Below, one piece after another: positions 36,098 to 46,682 of a DNA stretch of 64,000 nt. This DNA is from Diadophis punctatus similis (taxonomy: Eukaryota > Chordata > Lepidosauria > Squamata > Dipsadidae), in NCBI GenBank assembly GCA_023053685.1, contig JALIGW010000031.1:6368263-6432262 (forward strand). The letters are read 5' to 3'. Positions within the stretch are counted from its first letter, which is position 1. The number at the start of each line of letters is the position of its first letter. The position numbers and the translations under genes are program-made. The notes under the pieces are model-generated. The model did not search any database and was not told the origin of the DNA. It worked only from the letters and a program-made list of their open reading frames with translations.

Positions 36098-36595
36098 ATC
36101 AAAATCCAGACAGCAGGCAGTATACCTTCTTTTCATTTCCACACAAATCATGGTCGAGGATTGACATGGCCTGGGTGAATGGGGAATTTTTAAACGATTT
36201 GGCTGAGTCTGAAATTCTCCCAAACGCCTGGGCCGACCATAATCCTCTATGGATAAAATGGAAAGAGCCAACTAGTAAAATAAGAGCAAGATGGACGTTA
36301 AACCAAACAATAACAAAGGAAAAAGATTATATCAAAATGATGCAGAAAGAATTAGACATCTTTTTTCAGATTAATACTAAAGAACAAACATCCATAAGAA
36401 CTCTATGGGATACAACGAAGGCATACATAAGGGGGCTGTCCATAGCTTACTTGGCTAAATGTAACAAAGAGAGGAACAACAAATTAAATACATTAACAAG
36501 TAAATTACACAAATTAGAGAAAACATGCCTTTTTAATTTAAAGCCTTTTAATAATATTTGTTCCTCGGAAAAAGTGTTACAAGATTCTTTACTGG
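36098..36595 (+). pseudogene. L1 ORF2, endonuclease end and linker
   Basis: Continues the interrupted endonuclease: SRIDMAWVNGEF, then ADHNPLWIKW (the catalytic SDH-type block), and the ARWTLNQTI linker. The frame is open until the CR1 insertion. Confidence 0.82.
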
Positions 36596-36629
36596 ACCAC
36601 AGTGGTTTCTGATGGACCACATGTTGATG

Positions 36630-37427
36630 GACTCAAAGATGTGGAGACTCTACAAAGAGTGCAGAAAAGAGCAACAAAGATGATTAGGGGACTGGAGGCT
36701 AAAACATATGAACAACGCTTGCAGGAACTGGGTATGTCTAGTTCAGGGGTCAGCAACCCACGGCTCTGGAGCCACATGTAGCTCTTTCATCCCTCTGTTG
36801 CGGCTCCATCCCCAGTCGGCTCCACAATTGATAGGGCTTTCGGTTAGCAAAGGTAGATGAAAAAGGACATCGCGCAGGAGGAGACTCTATGGTGGGGGAA
36901 CCAGATTTCCAGTCAGCAAAGGAAGAAGGATGCCGCGCTAGGAGAGGAGACTGTGGTGGGGGAACCAGACTTCCTGTCGGCTCCAGAATTTTTGAATGGG
37001 GGGTTTCCGGTTAGGACCTTTGTGGCTCTTTGAGTGTTTAAGGTTGCCGACCCCTGGTCTAGTTTAATGAAAAGAAGGACTAGGGGGAGACATGACATCA
37101 GTATTCCAGTATTTGAGAGGCTGCCACAAAGAAGAGGGAGGCAAGCTATTCTCCAAAGCACCTGAGGGTAAGACAAGAAGCAATGGGTAGAAACTAATCA
37201 AGGAGAGAAGCAACCTAGAACTAAGGAGAAATTTCCTGACAGTTAGAACAATTAATCAGTGGAACAGCTTGCCTCCAGAAGTTGTGAATGCTCCAACACT
37301 GGACGTTTTTAAGAAGATGTTGGATAACCATCTGTCTGAAGTAGTGTAGGGTTTCCTGCCTAAGCAGGGGATTGGACTAGAAGACCTCCAAGGTCCCTTC
37401 CAACTCTGTTATTATTATTATTATTAT
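36630..37427 (+). mobile_element. CR1 3' fragment inserted in L1, itself interrupted
   Basis: TGGAGACTCTACAAAGAGTG and GATGATTAGGGGACTGGAGG are the CR1 C-terminal coding region; it ends at GGTCCCTTCCAACTCTG with an (ATT)n tail at 37408-37427. The hAT MITE at 36744-37056 splits it. Confidence 0.85.
36744..37056. mobile_element. hAT MITE, CAGGGGTCAGCAACC family
   Basis: 313 bp; ends CAGGGGTCAGCAACCC and GGTTGCCGACCCCTG; perfect 8-bp duplication GTCTAGTT (36736-36743, 37057-37064) in CR1 sequence. The right end is shared with 58808-58952. Confidence 0.93.
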
Positions 37428-37429
37428 AA

Positions 37430-38300
37430 GACCCCAAAGACTCCAAAACATTAGAGGACTAAAATATAACCAGGCATAAAATTAACTTAATAACGCAGGA
37501 GGAATTGGCCAGGAAATTTAAATTAGCAAAACAAAACTATTTCGAATCAGTCAACAAACCAGGAAGATGGCTCGCTTATAAACTCGCAAAAGAAAAAGCA
37601 GATAGAACAATTGACATTCTACAAGACCAAAACGGGGAAATACACACCAGAATCACTGAGAAAAAAACATAATTCAAACTTTTTATACCGATCTCTACAA
37701 ACAGGAAGACCCAAAATATGAAGTAATTAAAGAATATCTCAACGAAAACAATTTGCCAATCGTGCTGGAGGAGGACAGGAATATGCTAAATGATAAGATA
37801 ACTCTAACGGAATTAAGAAATGCCATCGGTAAACAAAAGAATAATAAATCACCAGGTCCGGATGGTATCCCCTTTGAAATCTACAAAAATCTACAAAGCT
37901 CATTAGAATCAGTAATGTTAGACTTATTTAATGAAACAATGGAAAAAGGGGAAATACCCGAGTCATGGAAAGAAGCATATATAGCTCTGATACCCAAGGA
38001 AGATTCGAATAAACAACAGATCCAAAATTGCAGACCGATTTCATTACTAAATACGGATTACAAAATACTTGCATCAATAATGGCTGAACGATTCAAAAAA
38101 ATTTTTAAATCAGATTATCCACTCAGATCAAAACGGTTTTTTACCTCACAGACAGATAAGGAACAACACTAGAATAATACTCAATACACTATAGTACTAC
38201 AACATACACATAGACAAACAATTAGCGCCTATATTTGTCGACGCCCAAAAAGCGTTCGACAACCTTTACTGGCAATTTTTTATTATACAATTAGAAAAAA
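37430..38300 (+). pseudogene. L1 ORF2, linker and reverse transcriptase fragment
   Basis: Linker with EELARKFKLAKQNYF, then RT blocks NNKSPGPDGIPFEIY, CRPISLLNTDYKILA and PIFVDAQKAFDNLYW. The palm with the YADD active site and everything after is deleted, and several frameshifts occur (for example near 37672 and 38172). Confidence 0.85.
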
Positions 38301-38360
38301 TGAAATTCTATTTTCAAAGATATTTGATACTTTATTTGTATATACATATGTTAATAAAGA

Positions 38361-38760
38361 TTATTTTTTTAAAATGATAATTTTATAGAAGGAGTCTCAA
38401 TACAACAATTCAAAGTTTTATGGAACAAATGTATAAAATTTATCTCAAGTTATAATTTAAGAGAAAACTGGTATAAAATGTTTTACAAATGGCATGCAAC
38501 TCCATCAATAATTGCCAAAATAGTCAAATCATACAATAAGTACTCTTGGAAAGGTCACAAAACATAAAGAACAATATACAACATCGTGTGGGACATGCAA
38601 CCCCCCACCCCAAAGTATTGGAAAGTCATACATAGCACTATTCAGCAAATCCTAAAAAAACAAATTTAAAAAGAAACCACCAGAATGGAGAGATTCAAAG
38701 GTATAAAACTCGATAAGGAAAAATAATAAGGGTCACCTTGAGTGAAGACAGAAAAACAAA
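38361..38760 (+). pseudogene. Second L1 fragment, ORF2 C-terminus
   Basis: Reads FKVLWNKCIKFISSYNLREN and WYKMFYKWHATPS, the C-terminal region of L1 ORF2. It follows the 3' end of the previous L1, so it is either a separate 5'-truncated copy or a rearranged part of the first. Confidence 0.65.
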
Positions 38761-38940
38761 GGCACCTGGCAGATCACACTAAGGTAATGTCATATTTTTG
38801 TCTTCTGTGCAATGTTAGAGTTAAAGAGCTTGGGAGTTTAAGAGCTTGCGTGCTTCTAAACAACAAATAAGGAGCTATATTCTCCATATCAGCAATTTCA
38901 CTTGCAGCTTTCAATAAACAAATCACACAGAACAAAACTA

Positions 38941-39175
38941 TGAGCTGCGGTGGCGCAGTGGTTAGAGTGCAGTACTGCAGGTTATTTCTGCTGACTGCTA
39001 GCTGACTGCAATTTGGCAGTTCAAATCTCATCAGGCTCAAGGTTGACTCAGCCTTCCATCCTTCTGAGGTGGGTAAAATGAGGACCCAGATTGTTGGGGG
39101 CAAGAGGCTGATTCTGTAAACTGCTTAGAGAGGTCTGTAAAGCACTGTAAAGCTGTATATGTCTAAGTGCTATTA
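38941..39175 (+). mobile_element. Sauria-type SINE
   Basis: A box GGTGGCGCAGTGGTTAGAGT, a damaged B box GGCAGTTCAAATC, body GGTTGACTCAGCCTTCCATC and TGAGGACCCAGATTGTTGG, and tail TCTAAGTGCTATT. It is followed immediately by a CR1 tail. Confidence 0.88.
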
Positions 39176-39176
39176 G

Positions 39177-39550
39177 AATAGAATAGAATAACAGAGTTGG
39201 AAGGGACCTCAGAGGTCTTCTAGTCCAGCCCTCTGCTTAGGCAGGAAACCCTACACCACTTCAGACAAATGGTTATTCAACATCTTCTTAAAAACTTCCA
39301 GTGTTGGAGCATTCACAACTTCTGGAGGCAAGCTTCACTGATCTTGATTCTATCCCTCTGTTTATGCAGCCTAGAACTGTGTTGGCTTTTTTGGGAGCTG
39401 CTGCACACTGCTGGCTCATATTTAAATGGTTGTCCACTAGGACTCCAAGATCTCTCTCTCAGTTACTACTATTGAGCAAGGTACCACATATACTGTACCT
39501 GTGCTATTGCTATTGCTATTTTGAGAAGTGCTGCTTACATATCTACAAGA
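39177..39550 (-). mobile_element. CR1 3' fragment
   Basis: On the plus strand it reads AACAGAGTTGGAAGGGACC and GGTCTTCTAGTCCA, the reverse of a CR1 tail, with a (TAGAA)n stub at the 3' edge. Confidence 0.8.
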
Positions 39551-39621
39551 TAGAATAGAATAGAATAGAATAGAATAGAATAGAATAGAATAGAATAGAA
39601 TAGAATAGAATAGAATAGAAT
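39551..39621. repeat. (AGAAT)n microsatellite at a CR1 tail
   Basis: About 14 AGAAT units abutting the 3' end of the minus-strand CR1 that starts at 39622. Confidence 0.95.
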
Positions 39622-39900
39622 AGGAGTTGGAAGGGACCTTGGAGGTCTTCTAGTCCAACCCCCTGCTTAGGCAGGAAACCCTACACCACTTCAGACAAAT
39701 GGTTATCCAACATCTTCTTAAAAACTTCCAGTGTTGGAGCATTCACAACTTCTGGAAGCAAGCTGTTCCACGGATTAATTGTTCTAACTGTCAGGAAAAT
39801 TCTCCTTAGTTTTTTCTGCCTAATTGGTTTCACTGCCAAACTGTTCTTACTGCTAGTAAGTTTCAACTAGAATTTGAGTATTAGAAAAAATTAAATTCAT
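39622..39900 (-). mobile_element. CR1 3' fragment
   Basis: Minus-strand reading gives RRIFLTVRTINPWNSLLPEV and [19 protein letters not shown], the last codons of CR1 ORF2, then the tail. It is nearly identical to the preceding CR1 tail (39177) over more than 100 bp. Confidence 0.82.
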
Positions 39901-41253
39901 TATATCCTGTCCTCTTATTTAGAATGAGAAACAAGTCTTAATCTTCTTTTATGTGACAGCCTTTCATATATTTGAAAAGTGCTATATCATCCCAGTCACC
40001 CCCATTCGTCACTTTTTCTAACCATATCCATGTCCTTCAAAAGATTTAAGCTCTAATTAGGTTCTTCTCCAGGAAAGGGCATACATTTCGGTTCCCCACA
40101 GAAACACAATCTCCTTTTCCCCTTGAATCAACAGAGGAAAGATGAAGGGAGGAGCAATACTTCATATCTCCACTGTTCTTATGAGCTTTTTCTTTCCTTT
40201 CTCTTCTGGAACCCAAAAAGAGGACTCAGGAGGAGCATAACATTTTTAATTAACAATGTAACTAAAATCCCTAATGAATTCTAGACTATCCTTGCCTTTT
40301 CCAGGAAATGTTTGCAACTAACATAACTAATAATATCTTTTGATGGCTGTAAAGTTCATGGACTACACTGCAGAACTGTCTTTCATCTCTTTAAGGATAT
40401 TTATTTATTTGTTTGTTTATATTTGTTCAATTTATATATCTGCTCAGCTCAACACATATAAAAAATAACAAGAAGCAAATACAAATAAGTTAGCAAAACA
40501 AGAAAACAAGATGTCTTTGAGAATGTAATTTCAACTCTTTTTCACTTTTTTCAACCTATTTTGAGAATGAGTCCCTGTTAGCAAGAGGGACATTTTCCAC
40601 CTTCAGAACTGGAATATTTTCCATAGACAATAGCCAATTTGTTCATTTCAACAACCAAATGAAAAATCAGAACCATCCCTTTCAGTTACTGTTCCTCAGC
40701 TGATTGCTCATATCTAAATGAACTTGTATTAACATCAGAATAGGTCTGAGTCAACTTTAAAAGAAAATTCAAGAGTAGAACATGGGTAAACTAGGACTGC
40801 TTACTCATATGTTGCTTTTCTTGTTGTGTTGTTTTGTTTTGGTACTGATAGCTGTTATTTTTTCTCTCTCTCTCTATCCCCCTGCAATATTTAGTTTTAC
40901 CAACTCCAATAACAATGTAAGCCAAATACTTATTCAAGAGTATAAAGTACAGATATCCATATTTCAAAATAGTGGAAGACCATCTGTTTTAGCCCAATTA
41001 TTTAATAAGCAATTGTTATCAAAATAATTTTAACACAGAACTAATATAGTAACAAATCAAATTAGTATATTCTTTGTAAAATAGATTCTAGAAATAACAT
41101 TCTACTTAATAACAATGTATGGAAAATGAGAAAGAGAGAAGATGGTTGTTCTAGTGTCCTCTTTCTGAGACTCCTAAAAGTTGATCTGGTTAATCACTGA
41201 AGAAAGAGAAATAGTGCGCTAGAGATCCTGTCCCAATTAAGGAGAAACATATA
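39901..41253. other. Intronic DNA, nothing firm
   Basis: 39901-40050 may continue decayed LINE sequence. 40385-40480 has a weak LINE-tail look (TTTATTTGTTTGTTTATA). No gene is seen. Confidence 0.4.
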
Positions 41254-41474
41254 CCATATTTTGGGGACTATAAGACACACCTGACTATAAGACGCACATA
41301 GGTTTAGAGGAGGAAAACAAGAAAAACAATATTCTGAACCAAATGATGTAGTAATATACGGTATTTAATAAAATATAGCAGAATAATATTTCAACCATGT
41401 AAAGTCAACAGTGCTATTAAGAACCATCACTCTCATTAACAAATGAGGAGAGACTTTAAGGTTCAAGCACTCTT

Positions 41475-41711
41475 CTAATTTTCTAGAAACCCCAAGAACT
41501 CATCATCGCTAGTGTCAGAATTTAGGAAGCTCAGTTGCTCACAATCACTGATATAACTTTCTTTGCTATCTTCATATATGATACTATCTTCAGTTCCATA
41601 GTTTATAGCCTTTATCCTGACACCTATGTGGCCTAAGCTTGATTTACCTTTGGGGGAATGTAATAAGGGGTAGGGCCATGTGTTTTGTCTCAGTCCTGAA
41701 GCTTTCTGCAA
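41475..41711 (-). pseudogene. Transposase-like C-terminal tail
   Basis: A 78-residue minus-strand frame, rich in acidic and Ser residues, that ends with SDTSDDEFLGF and then LEN. An acidic tail ending in DEFxGF is typical of pogo/Tigger transposases (recall). It sits 220 bp from the left terminus, where a minus-strand transposase should end. The catalytic DDD domain is absent, having been lost or displaced by the retroelement at 41735. Confidence 0.4.
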
Positions 41712-43429
41712 GATGAACCTGGGAATCGCTTCTTTTTTTTTGTCATTTTTTTTATTTTCTCCATCACTTCATATACAATTCAATACACATATACCTTAAG
41801 ATGTTACAATAAAAAATTCATATTTTTTCAATATAATCAATCATTCAAAAATCAATGTCTTATTCAACACTTGCCTCATCAGTCATCAGTCTGTTCTACT
41901 TTATTCCATTACACTCCCCTCTCTCTATCTCCAACTTCTCCTACTTTCTAACTCCTCTACCTTCTCTACACCTTCTCTTCCTCCCCTTCTACTTCCTCTT
42001 TCACTTTCTTTACCTTTCCTGAGTGCTTTTTATACTAACTCATTTTATATTCGACAGACTGATGCTAACCTCAATTTTAAACTACTCATATTTCTTCTGA
42101 AGAAAATTTTTTAACCATTATAATTATATTATTATTCTTTTTATGTAGTACTTTCTTCTAGGTACATGCTGCTATTTCCATCTCAAAAAAAAAAAGAAAG
42201 AAAAAAGAAAAAAATCTAATTTTCTAATTTTGTAATCTGGGATATTCACCAATTAATTTCAAATTTCCTTCCAAATTGACCGCTATTCGCTTAACTTCTC
42301 AAGATAGTTACTGTCTCCTGCTTTTTAATTTTAAGCCATATTACTTCCTCTAATTCTTTAGTCTCTTTATTCATTGTTTCTGTTTTTTATCTTTTATTCT
42401 ATCAAAAAACTAAAAGTCCAATTATCTCATATATAGAAATAGTACACAATCATAATATACCCCTTTTTTTCTAACATTTAAGTTCATTTCCATTATTTCT
42501 AATTCTTTATTTCCTGCTTCAATATGGGTATTTAATTAAATCAAAACAGAAAATTTAATCTAACCCTTATCAATTCATCCATCTCTTATATTTAAACAGA
42601 TCAAAAAATAAAAAGGAAAAGACAAAAAATAGATAAAAGGAAAAGGAAAAGATCCAAATTATCAATTTTCCAAATCTCAGCTTAATAAATTTTAAAAGTA
42701 ATAAACATTCATAATATGCCCTTTTTGGTTTTAACATTTAAAAATTTCCCTTAGATTCTAATAGTCATATTTATTATTTATATCTCTCATATTGATTGTC
42801 ATTGTTTTGTCCACATTATTCCAAATCAACAATATTAACTTTTATATTAAAAAAAAAGAAAAAAAGAAAAAACAAAAGGAAGAAAAAAGAAATCTTTAAG
42901 CGTCTAACCAAATAGTTATATTAATTATATATATCAAGATTCTAATCAATTACCGTATTTTTTGGAGTATAAGACGCACCGAAGTATAAGACGCACCTTA
43001 GTTTTGGGGGAGGAAAACAAGGGAAAAAGGCCTCTGCCTCCAAGCAATTTGCCAAACAGCAAACAGCACAGATGATATACACTGTTTGCTGTGTATTTCT
43101 GTGCATGTGTGCTTGACCCATAGAAATAGCAAACAATTGGAGAAATGTACATTATGCCAGAAAGTTTTCTTAAATGTAGTCACACTAACTCCTCCCAATT
43201 ATTTAAATAGATCTACTCCAAGGTAACTAAACTCTAATACTAAACAGGACACTGTTACATTTCAGACTATACTTGTACAGAGCTGTTAAAATTAATTAAA
43301 ATTTCTGGAAGTATACATTATTCTCTATTATTTAAAAGAAGATACAATAGCACTGGGCCTCTTCAGAGCAAGCATTTATTTTAAAAAGCTTCTTTATTTT
43401 GTTAAGTTGTCTAGATTTACAGGGATCTC

Positions 43430-43563
43430 CAACCTTGGCAACTTTAAGACTTGTGGACTTCAACTCCCAGAATTCCACAGCCAGCAAAGCTAACAAAACT
43501 GGCTGTGGAATTCTGGGAGTTGAAGTCCACAAGTCTTAAAATTGCCATGGTTGGAGACCCCTG
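43430..43563. mobile_element. hAT-like hairpin MITE
   Basis: Ends CAGGGATCTCCAACC and GGTTGGAGACCCCTG; long perfect arms with CCACAAGTCTTAAA and GGAATTCTGGGAGTTGAAG. No exact duplication, but both flanks contain TCTAGA. Confidence 0.85.
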
Positions 43564-43712
43564 GCTCTAGAACAATAATAAAGCAGTCTTTAAAAAATAA
43601 GTCTAATAATTTGAACATTCTACAGACATTTATAGTTATTCACTTACCCCCTTCCATCCAGTTCAGCAGAAAATAAAAATCTGCGTGTCTCTCCCAGCTA
43701 TTTGCCTCTTTG

Positions 43713-43736
43713 CAGTTTCAGTTTCACTTTCATTTT
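43713..43736 (-). promoter_or_regulatory. ISRE/IRF-like motif array in a MITE
   Basis: On the minus strand GAAAGTGAAACTGAAACTG, three GAAA units in the 6-bp spacing that IRF proteins bind. Position about 95 bp before the donor-like CAG|GTAAAT. Function is inferred from the motif alone. Confidence 0.5.
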
Positions 43737-44639
43737 AGCACGTGGCAAATCAGCTGTAGGTCAGGAAGCTGCTAGTGACTTGCTTGGCCTAACAGGTTCT
43801 TCCCTCTTTGCTGCAAACAGGTAAATTGCTGGAAGACAGAGGCCAAAGGGTGGGGGTGGCTGGGGCTACATTCGGTGTATAAGACGCATCCAAGTTTTCA
43901 CCCTCTTTTGGGGGGTAAAAAGGTGCATCTTATACTCTGAAAAATACGCTACTTATCACAATTAAATCTAATATAATAATAATAAAAAGAAAGAAGGGTA
44001 AATAATAAAAAGGATATCATATATAATATTTCAAAATCTTCATCCATTCCCTTTTAATTTCCCAATTACTTCCAGTTTATATATGTATTTCCTCCATCCC
44101 CATTTTCTTAACTTCTTCTCCTTCTTTCGTTTACCTTTATACCAATAAGTTCTCATTTCCCACAGCCTTATTTTTCCTCTTAAATCTACTATCTGTATGT
44201 ATCTAGCTTTCCCCATTCCTTTTTAAATTTTATGTATTTTAAAATCTTCTTCCTCAATCTGAACATCATCATCTTTATTAACATTTAAAGCTTATTCTGG
44301 CAAAATCACTCACCAGCCTCTTCTGACTTCCACACTCACCAGCACAACGCTTAAAATTTCTCCTTCCCAGATGACTCCAATCAGCTTTTATCAATCCTTT
44401 CGATGTGGCTGCCACGGCTAGGGCAACAATTACTGTTGCTTCCGTTCGCCGTAGGCCGGAGGGAACAAAGCCAGCTCCCGGGGGGGGGGGGTTTGCCACC
44501 CCCCAGTCCACCAGCTGGGGCCCTCTTTTTCCCCACCCTTCCCAGGTGGTTCTGACCTGGTTCTAATTGAACCAGGTCTCCTGACGACGCGGATTCAGTG
44601 TTTCCCCCGCGGAGCGCATTGGCCACGCCTTCCTCTGGA

Positions 44640-44882
44640 ATCACTTCTTATCTCTTTCTCAGGCTGGCCATTCTAACATCATCTTCACACCTGTGGATTG
44701 GCTCATTCAACTTCGGACTGAGGGGAGTGGTTTCTAACTACTTTATCCTAACAGTATTGCCTGAGGGGGACTTTAGATCCTGCTTTCCTTTGTCCTGCAA
44801 TCACTCTCTTTCAATAAAATTCAAAAATTGAAATTCTGAAGTTTCAAGAGTCTTTACTTTCTTGAACGGAGAGGAGAGGCAG
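44640..44882. other. Host-element sequence with polyadenylation-like signal
   Basis: CTTTCAATAAAATTC followed by TTTCAAGAGTC looks like the R-U5 part of an older LTR that the solo LTR at 44883 entered; boundaries not found. Confidence 0.35.
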
Positions 44883-45540
44883 TGTTGTGGCCCGCCGGCG
44901 GCCTGTGCAGCTGGTAGCTGATTCAGACAGCGAGGAGGCTGGAGAGGACTTGGTACCAGAGGCAGAGATTCAGCCAGGGCCTTCAGAACCTCCAGATGCT
45001 GTCATGAGGGCAGAAGATGAAAAAGAAGAGGAGGAGGAGCCTGTCCTCAATGCGCGTGCACGCAGAGCTGCCAAAAGTCAGGAGTGGCTCCTGAGGAGAA
45101 GGTCTACTCAGGAGTAAGGCTTAGGGTTAATTGGCCACTCCCATAGCCTATTTAAGTGAGGAAAAGGACTGACCAATTTGCAGGAAACAACTTCGTTCAT
45201 TCCCGTTGTGTCTTTTGACTTCAAAACTCCTGTTCGGCTCCTGTTTGGAAGACGTCCAGTTTCCTGCAAATTGCTCCTGGGCATTCTGCCAACAATAGTA
45301 AGATTGTGTGCTGTTATCAGACAACCTCTTCGTTGGACTTTTGACTCTTGTTGCTTGGACTATTGCCGGCTGTTAAGAAGGTTAATTAACAGCTGTTGCT
45401 CCAAAAATACTGCTTTATTATTTCATTGACTTTACAAACAACTGCTAAGACAGATAATTAGTAGTTTGTGAATATCAAAACAAGGTTTGTTCGGACGCTG
45501 TTTGTGCTGTGATCCTTGGTCCGGCAGCTGGGTCAGAACA
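44883..45540 (+). mobile_element. Solo LTR, family C (Gypsy-like length)
   Basis: Starts TGTTGTGGCC and ends GGGTCAGAACA; perfect 5-bp duplication GGCAG (44878-44882, 45541-45545). 658 bp, no internal region. A promoter-like stretch (CCTATTTAAGTGAGG near 45148-45162) lies mid-LTR. Confidence 0.88.
44887..45117 (+). CDS. Short acidic/arginine open frame inside the solo LTR
   Basis: A 76-codon frame (GTG in the annotated position; the first ATG is internal, M40) that begins 4 bp inside the LTR: ARRRPVQLVADSDSEEAG, then a Glu-rich stretch and a basic end NARARRAAKSQEWLLRRR. The skewed composition and clean codon use resemble a gag or accessory protein terminus that reads into the LTR from upstream. 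It is not recognised, and may not be translated. Confidence 0.3.
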   Translation: MARRRPVQLVADSDSEEAGEDLVPEAEIQPGPSEPPDAVMRAEDEKEEEEEPVLNARARRAAKSQEWLLRRRSTQE

Positions 45541-45545
45541 GGCAG

Positions 45546-46339
45546 ACCCTTACACATACTGTTAATGGGGACATGTTTAAGGTTTTACCTTTATAGGGGA
45601 CAGTTTATAAAGAGGACTCTTTATTAGAGGACACTTTCTTAGGCACTATTCATAGGACCATATTTTGTTTCCGCAGTGCCCCCTTACATCCCCATGTACC
45701 AGTATGTGTGTGAGAAAGTAAAACAAAGGAATGGCTGATTGGAATGGTAGTCAGATTTCAGATTTTAACCATGCCAGGTAAACAGATGAGACCTTCCCCA
45801 ATGGATGCTTGCTCCTTCCCTCAAGCTGGCTGCTCCATTGCCCATTTCTCCATTGCAGCACAGCTCTTCTGCCCACAACAGCCTCAGCTTTGATAGCTGA
45901 CACCAATAGGCAGAGAAAGCGCTGCCGGGAAGAAGCCAGTTGGCCCGGGAGTTGGGTACCCTTCCTCCCCCACACACCACCCCTCCCCACCTGTCCCCAA
46001 ATTGCACTGATGGCTAAGTGAGGGGCAGGAAGCCATGCCATGCCCAGTGATGGGGGGAAAAGAGACGGCAAGAGGAGCCCCATTTCGCTACACGCGCCCC
46101 AATGAAAGGTGGTGGTAACCTGGCAACCTGGCTGCTTCCTTTGCCCGCCCTCTCCAGCGCTGGAAGCCATTTATACCTCTCTCTCTCCGTGTCTCTGGGC
46201 TCACCCGGTGCCACAGTCTACCACGCAGGCCAAGAAAGGTGCACTTGCAGTGGGGTGGCAGGCGGTGGCAGGGCATCCTTGGCAAACTGCTCAATGAACT
46301 CGTGCAGGGCAGGCAGACGTAGAGCGTGCCCAGCCCAGC
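45546..46339. other. GC-variable repeat-derived DNA, nothing firm
   Basis: Open frames at 45751-46170 and 46102-46479 lack known domains. CpG content rises toward 46340. It may be more captured cargo of the TA element. Confidence 0.35.
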
Positions 46340-46420
46340 CAGTGGTGGGATCAGCCGGTTCTCCGAACTGCACACAAAGTGAACAACCAGTTTGGCCGAA
46401 CTGGCTGAATCCCACTTCTG
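46340..46420. mobile_element. Small hAT-like MITE
   Basis: Ends CAGTGGTGGGATCAGCC and GGCTGAATCCCACTTCTG, with AACTGGTT/AACCAG inner repeats. No duplication found. Confidence 0.6.
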
Positions 46421-46682
46421 CATTGCTGCCTCAGCTGGGGAACGCTGGAGCCTTCGCAGCCGATTGGTGGTTGGCTTGACCTCCCAGAATACTGCCAATC
46501 AGCTGTTCCAGGCAGCAGGGATCGTTGCTGCCTGTCGTCACCGCCACACCAACTCCCTCCCCCCTCCCCCCAGGTATGGCAAACCTCCAGCTAATGCAAT
46601 ATTCGCTGTATAAGACGCACAGACATTTTCATCCACTTTTTTGGTGGGGGGAAGTGTGTCTTATAGTCTGAAAAATATGGTA

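Larger units (their letters stand above)
42953..43949 (+). mobile_element. TA MITE carrying ISRE-like and splice-donor-like cargo
   Basis: Ends CCGTATTTTTTGGAGTATAA and, at the right, CTCTGAAAAATACGC, with TA on both sides. About 800 bp of interior is not shared with the other MITEs. Near its right end are an ISRE-like array (43713-43736) and GCTGCAAACAG|GTAAATTG (about 43812-43830), a donor-like site. A hAT hairpin is nested at 43430. Confidence 0.82.
41735..44636 (-). mobile_element. Poly(A)-ended retroelement of unknown class
   Basis: Flanked by 13-bp duplications GGAATCGCTTCTT (41722-41734) and GGAATCACTTCTT (44637-44649), one mismatch. On the minus strand it ends in an A-rich tail. About 1.9 kb after removing the MITE at 42953. 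The 5' end is GC-rich with a weak open frame (44511-44278); the rest is purine-rich and non-coding. Size, tail and duplication point to LINE-mediated insertion; no RT is seen. Confidence 0.6.
41254..46680 (-). mobile_element. Large TA-flanked Tigger/pogo-like element, gutted and nested
   Basis: Left end CCATATTTTGGGGACTATAA; the inverted right end reads CCATATTTTTCAGACTATAA. TA lies on both sides (41252-41253 and 46681-46682). The ends are relatives of the CCGTATTTTTCGGAGTATAA MITEs. A transposase-like C-terminal tail remains at 41475-41711. Later insertions fill it: a retroelement (41735-44636), a MITE and a hairpin inside that, and a solo LTR (44883). If the two ends do belong together, this is a degraded autonomous parent of the MITE family. 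Confidence 0.5.

Noticed and set aside
39551..39621. Regular short repeats as a CRISPR-like array
   Set aside because: Pure pentanucleotide with no spacers, in a vertebrate genome.
45751..46498. Several 60-139 codon frames
   Set aside because: Overlapping on both strands within repeat-derived DNA; no recognisable domain.
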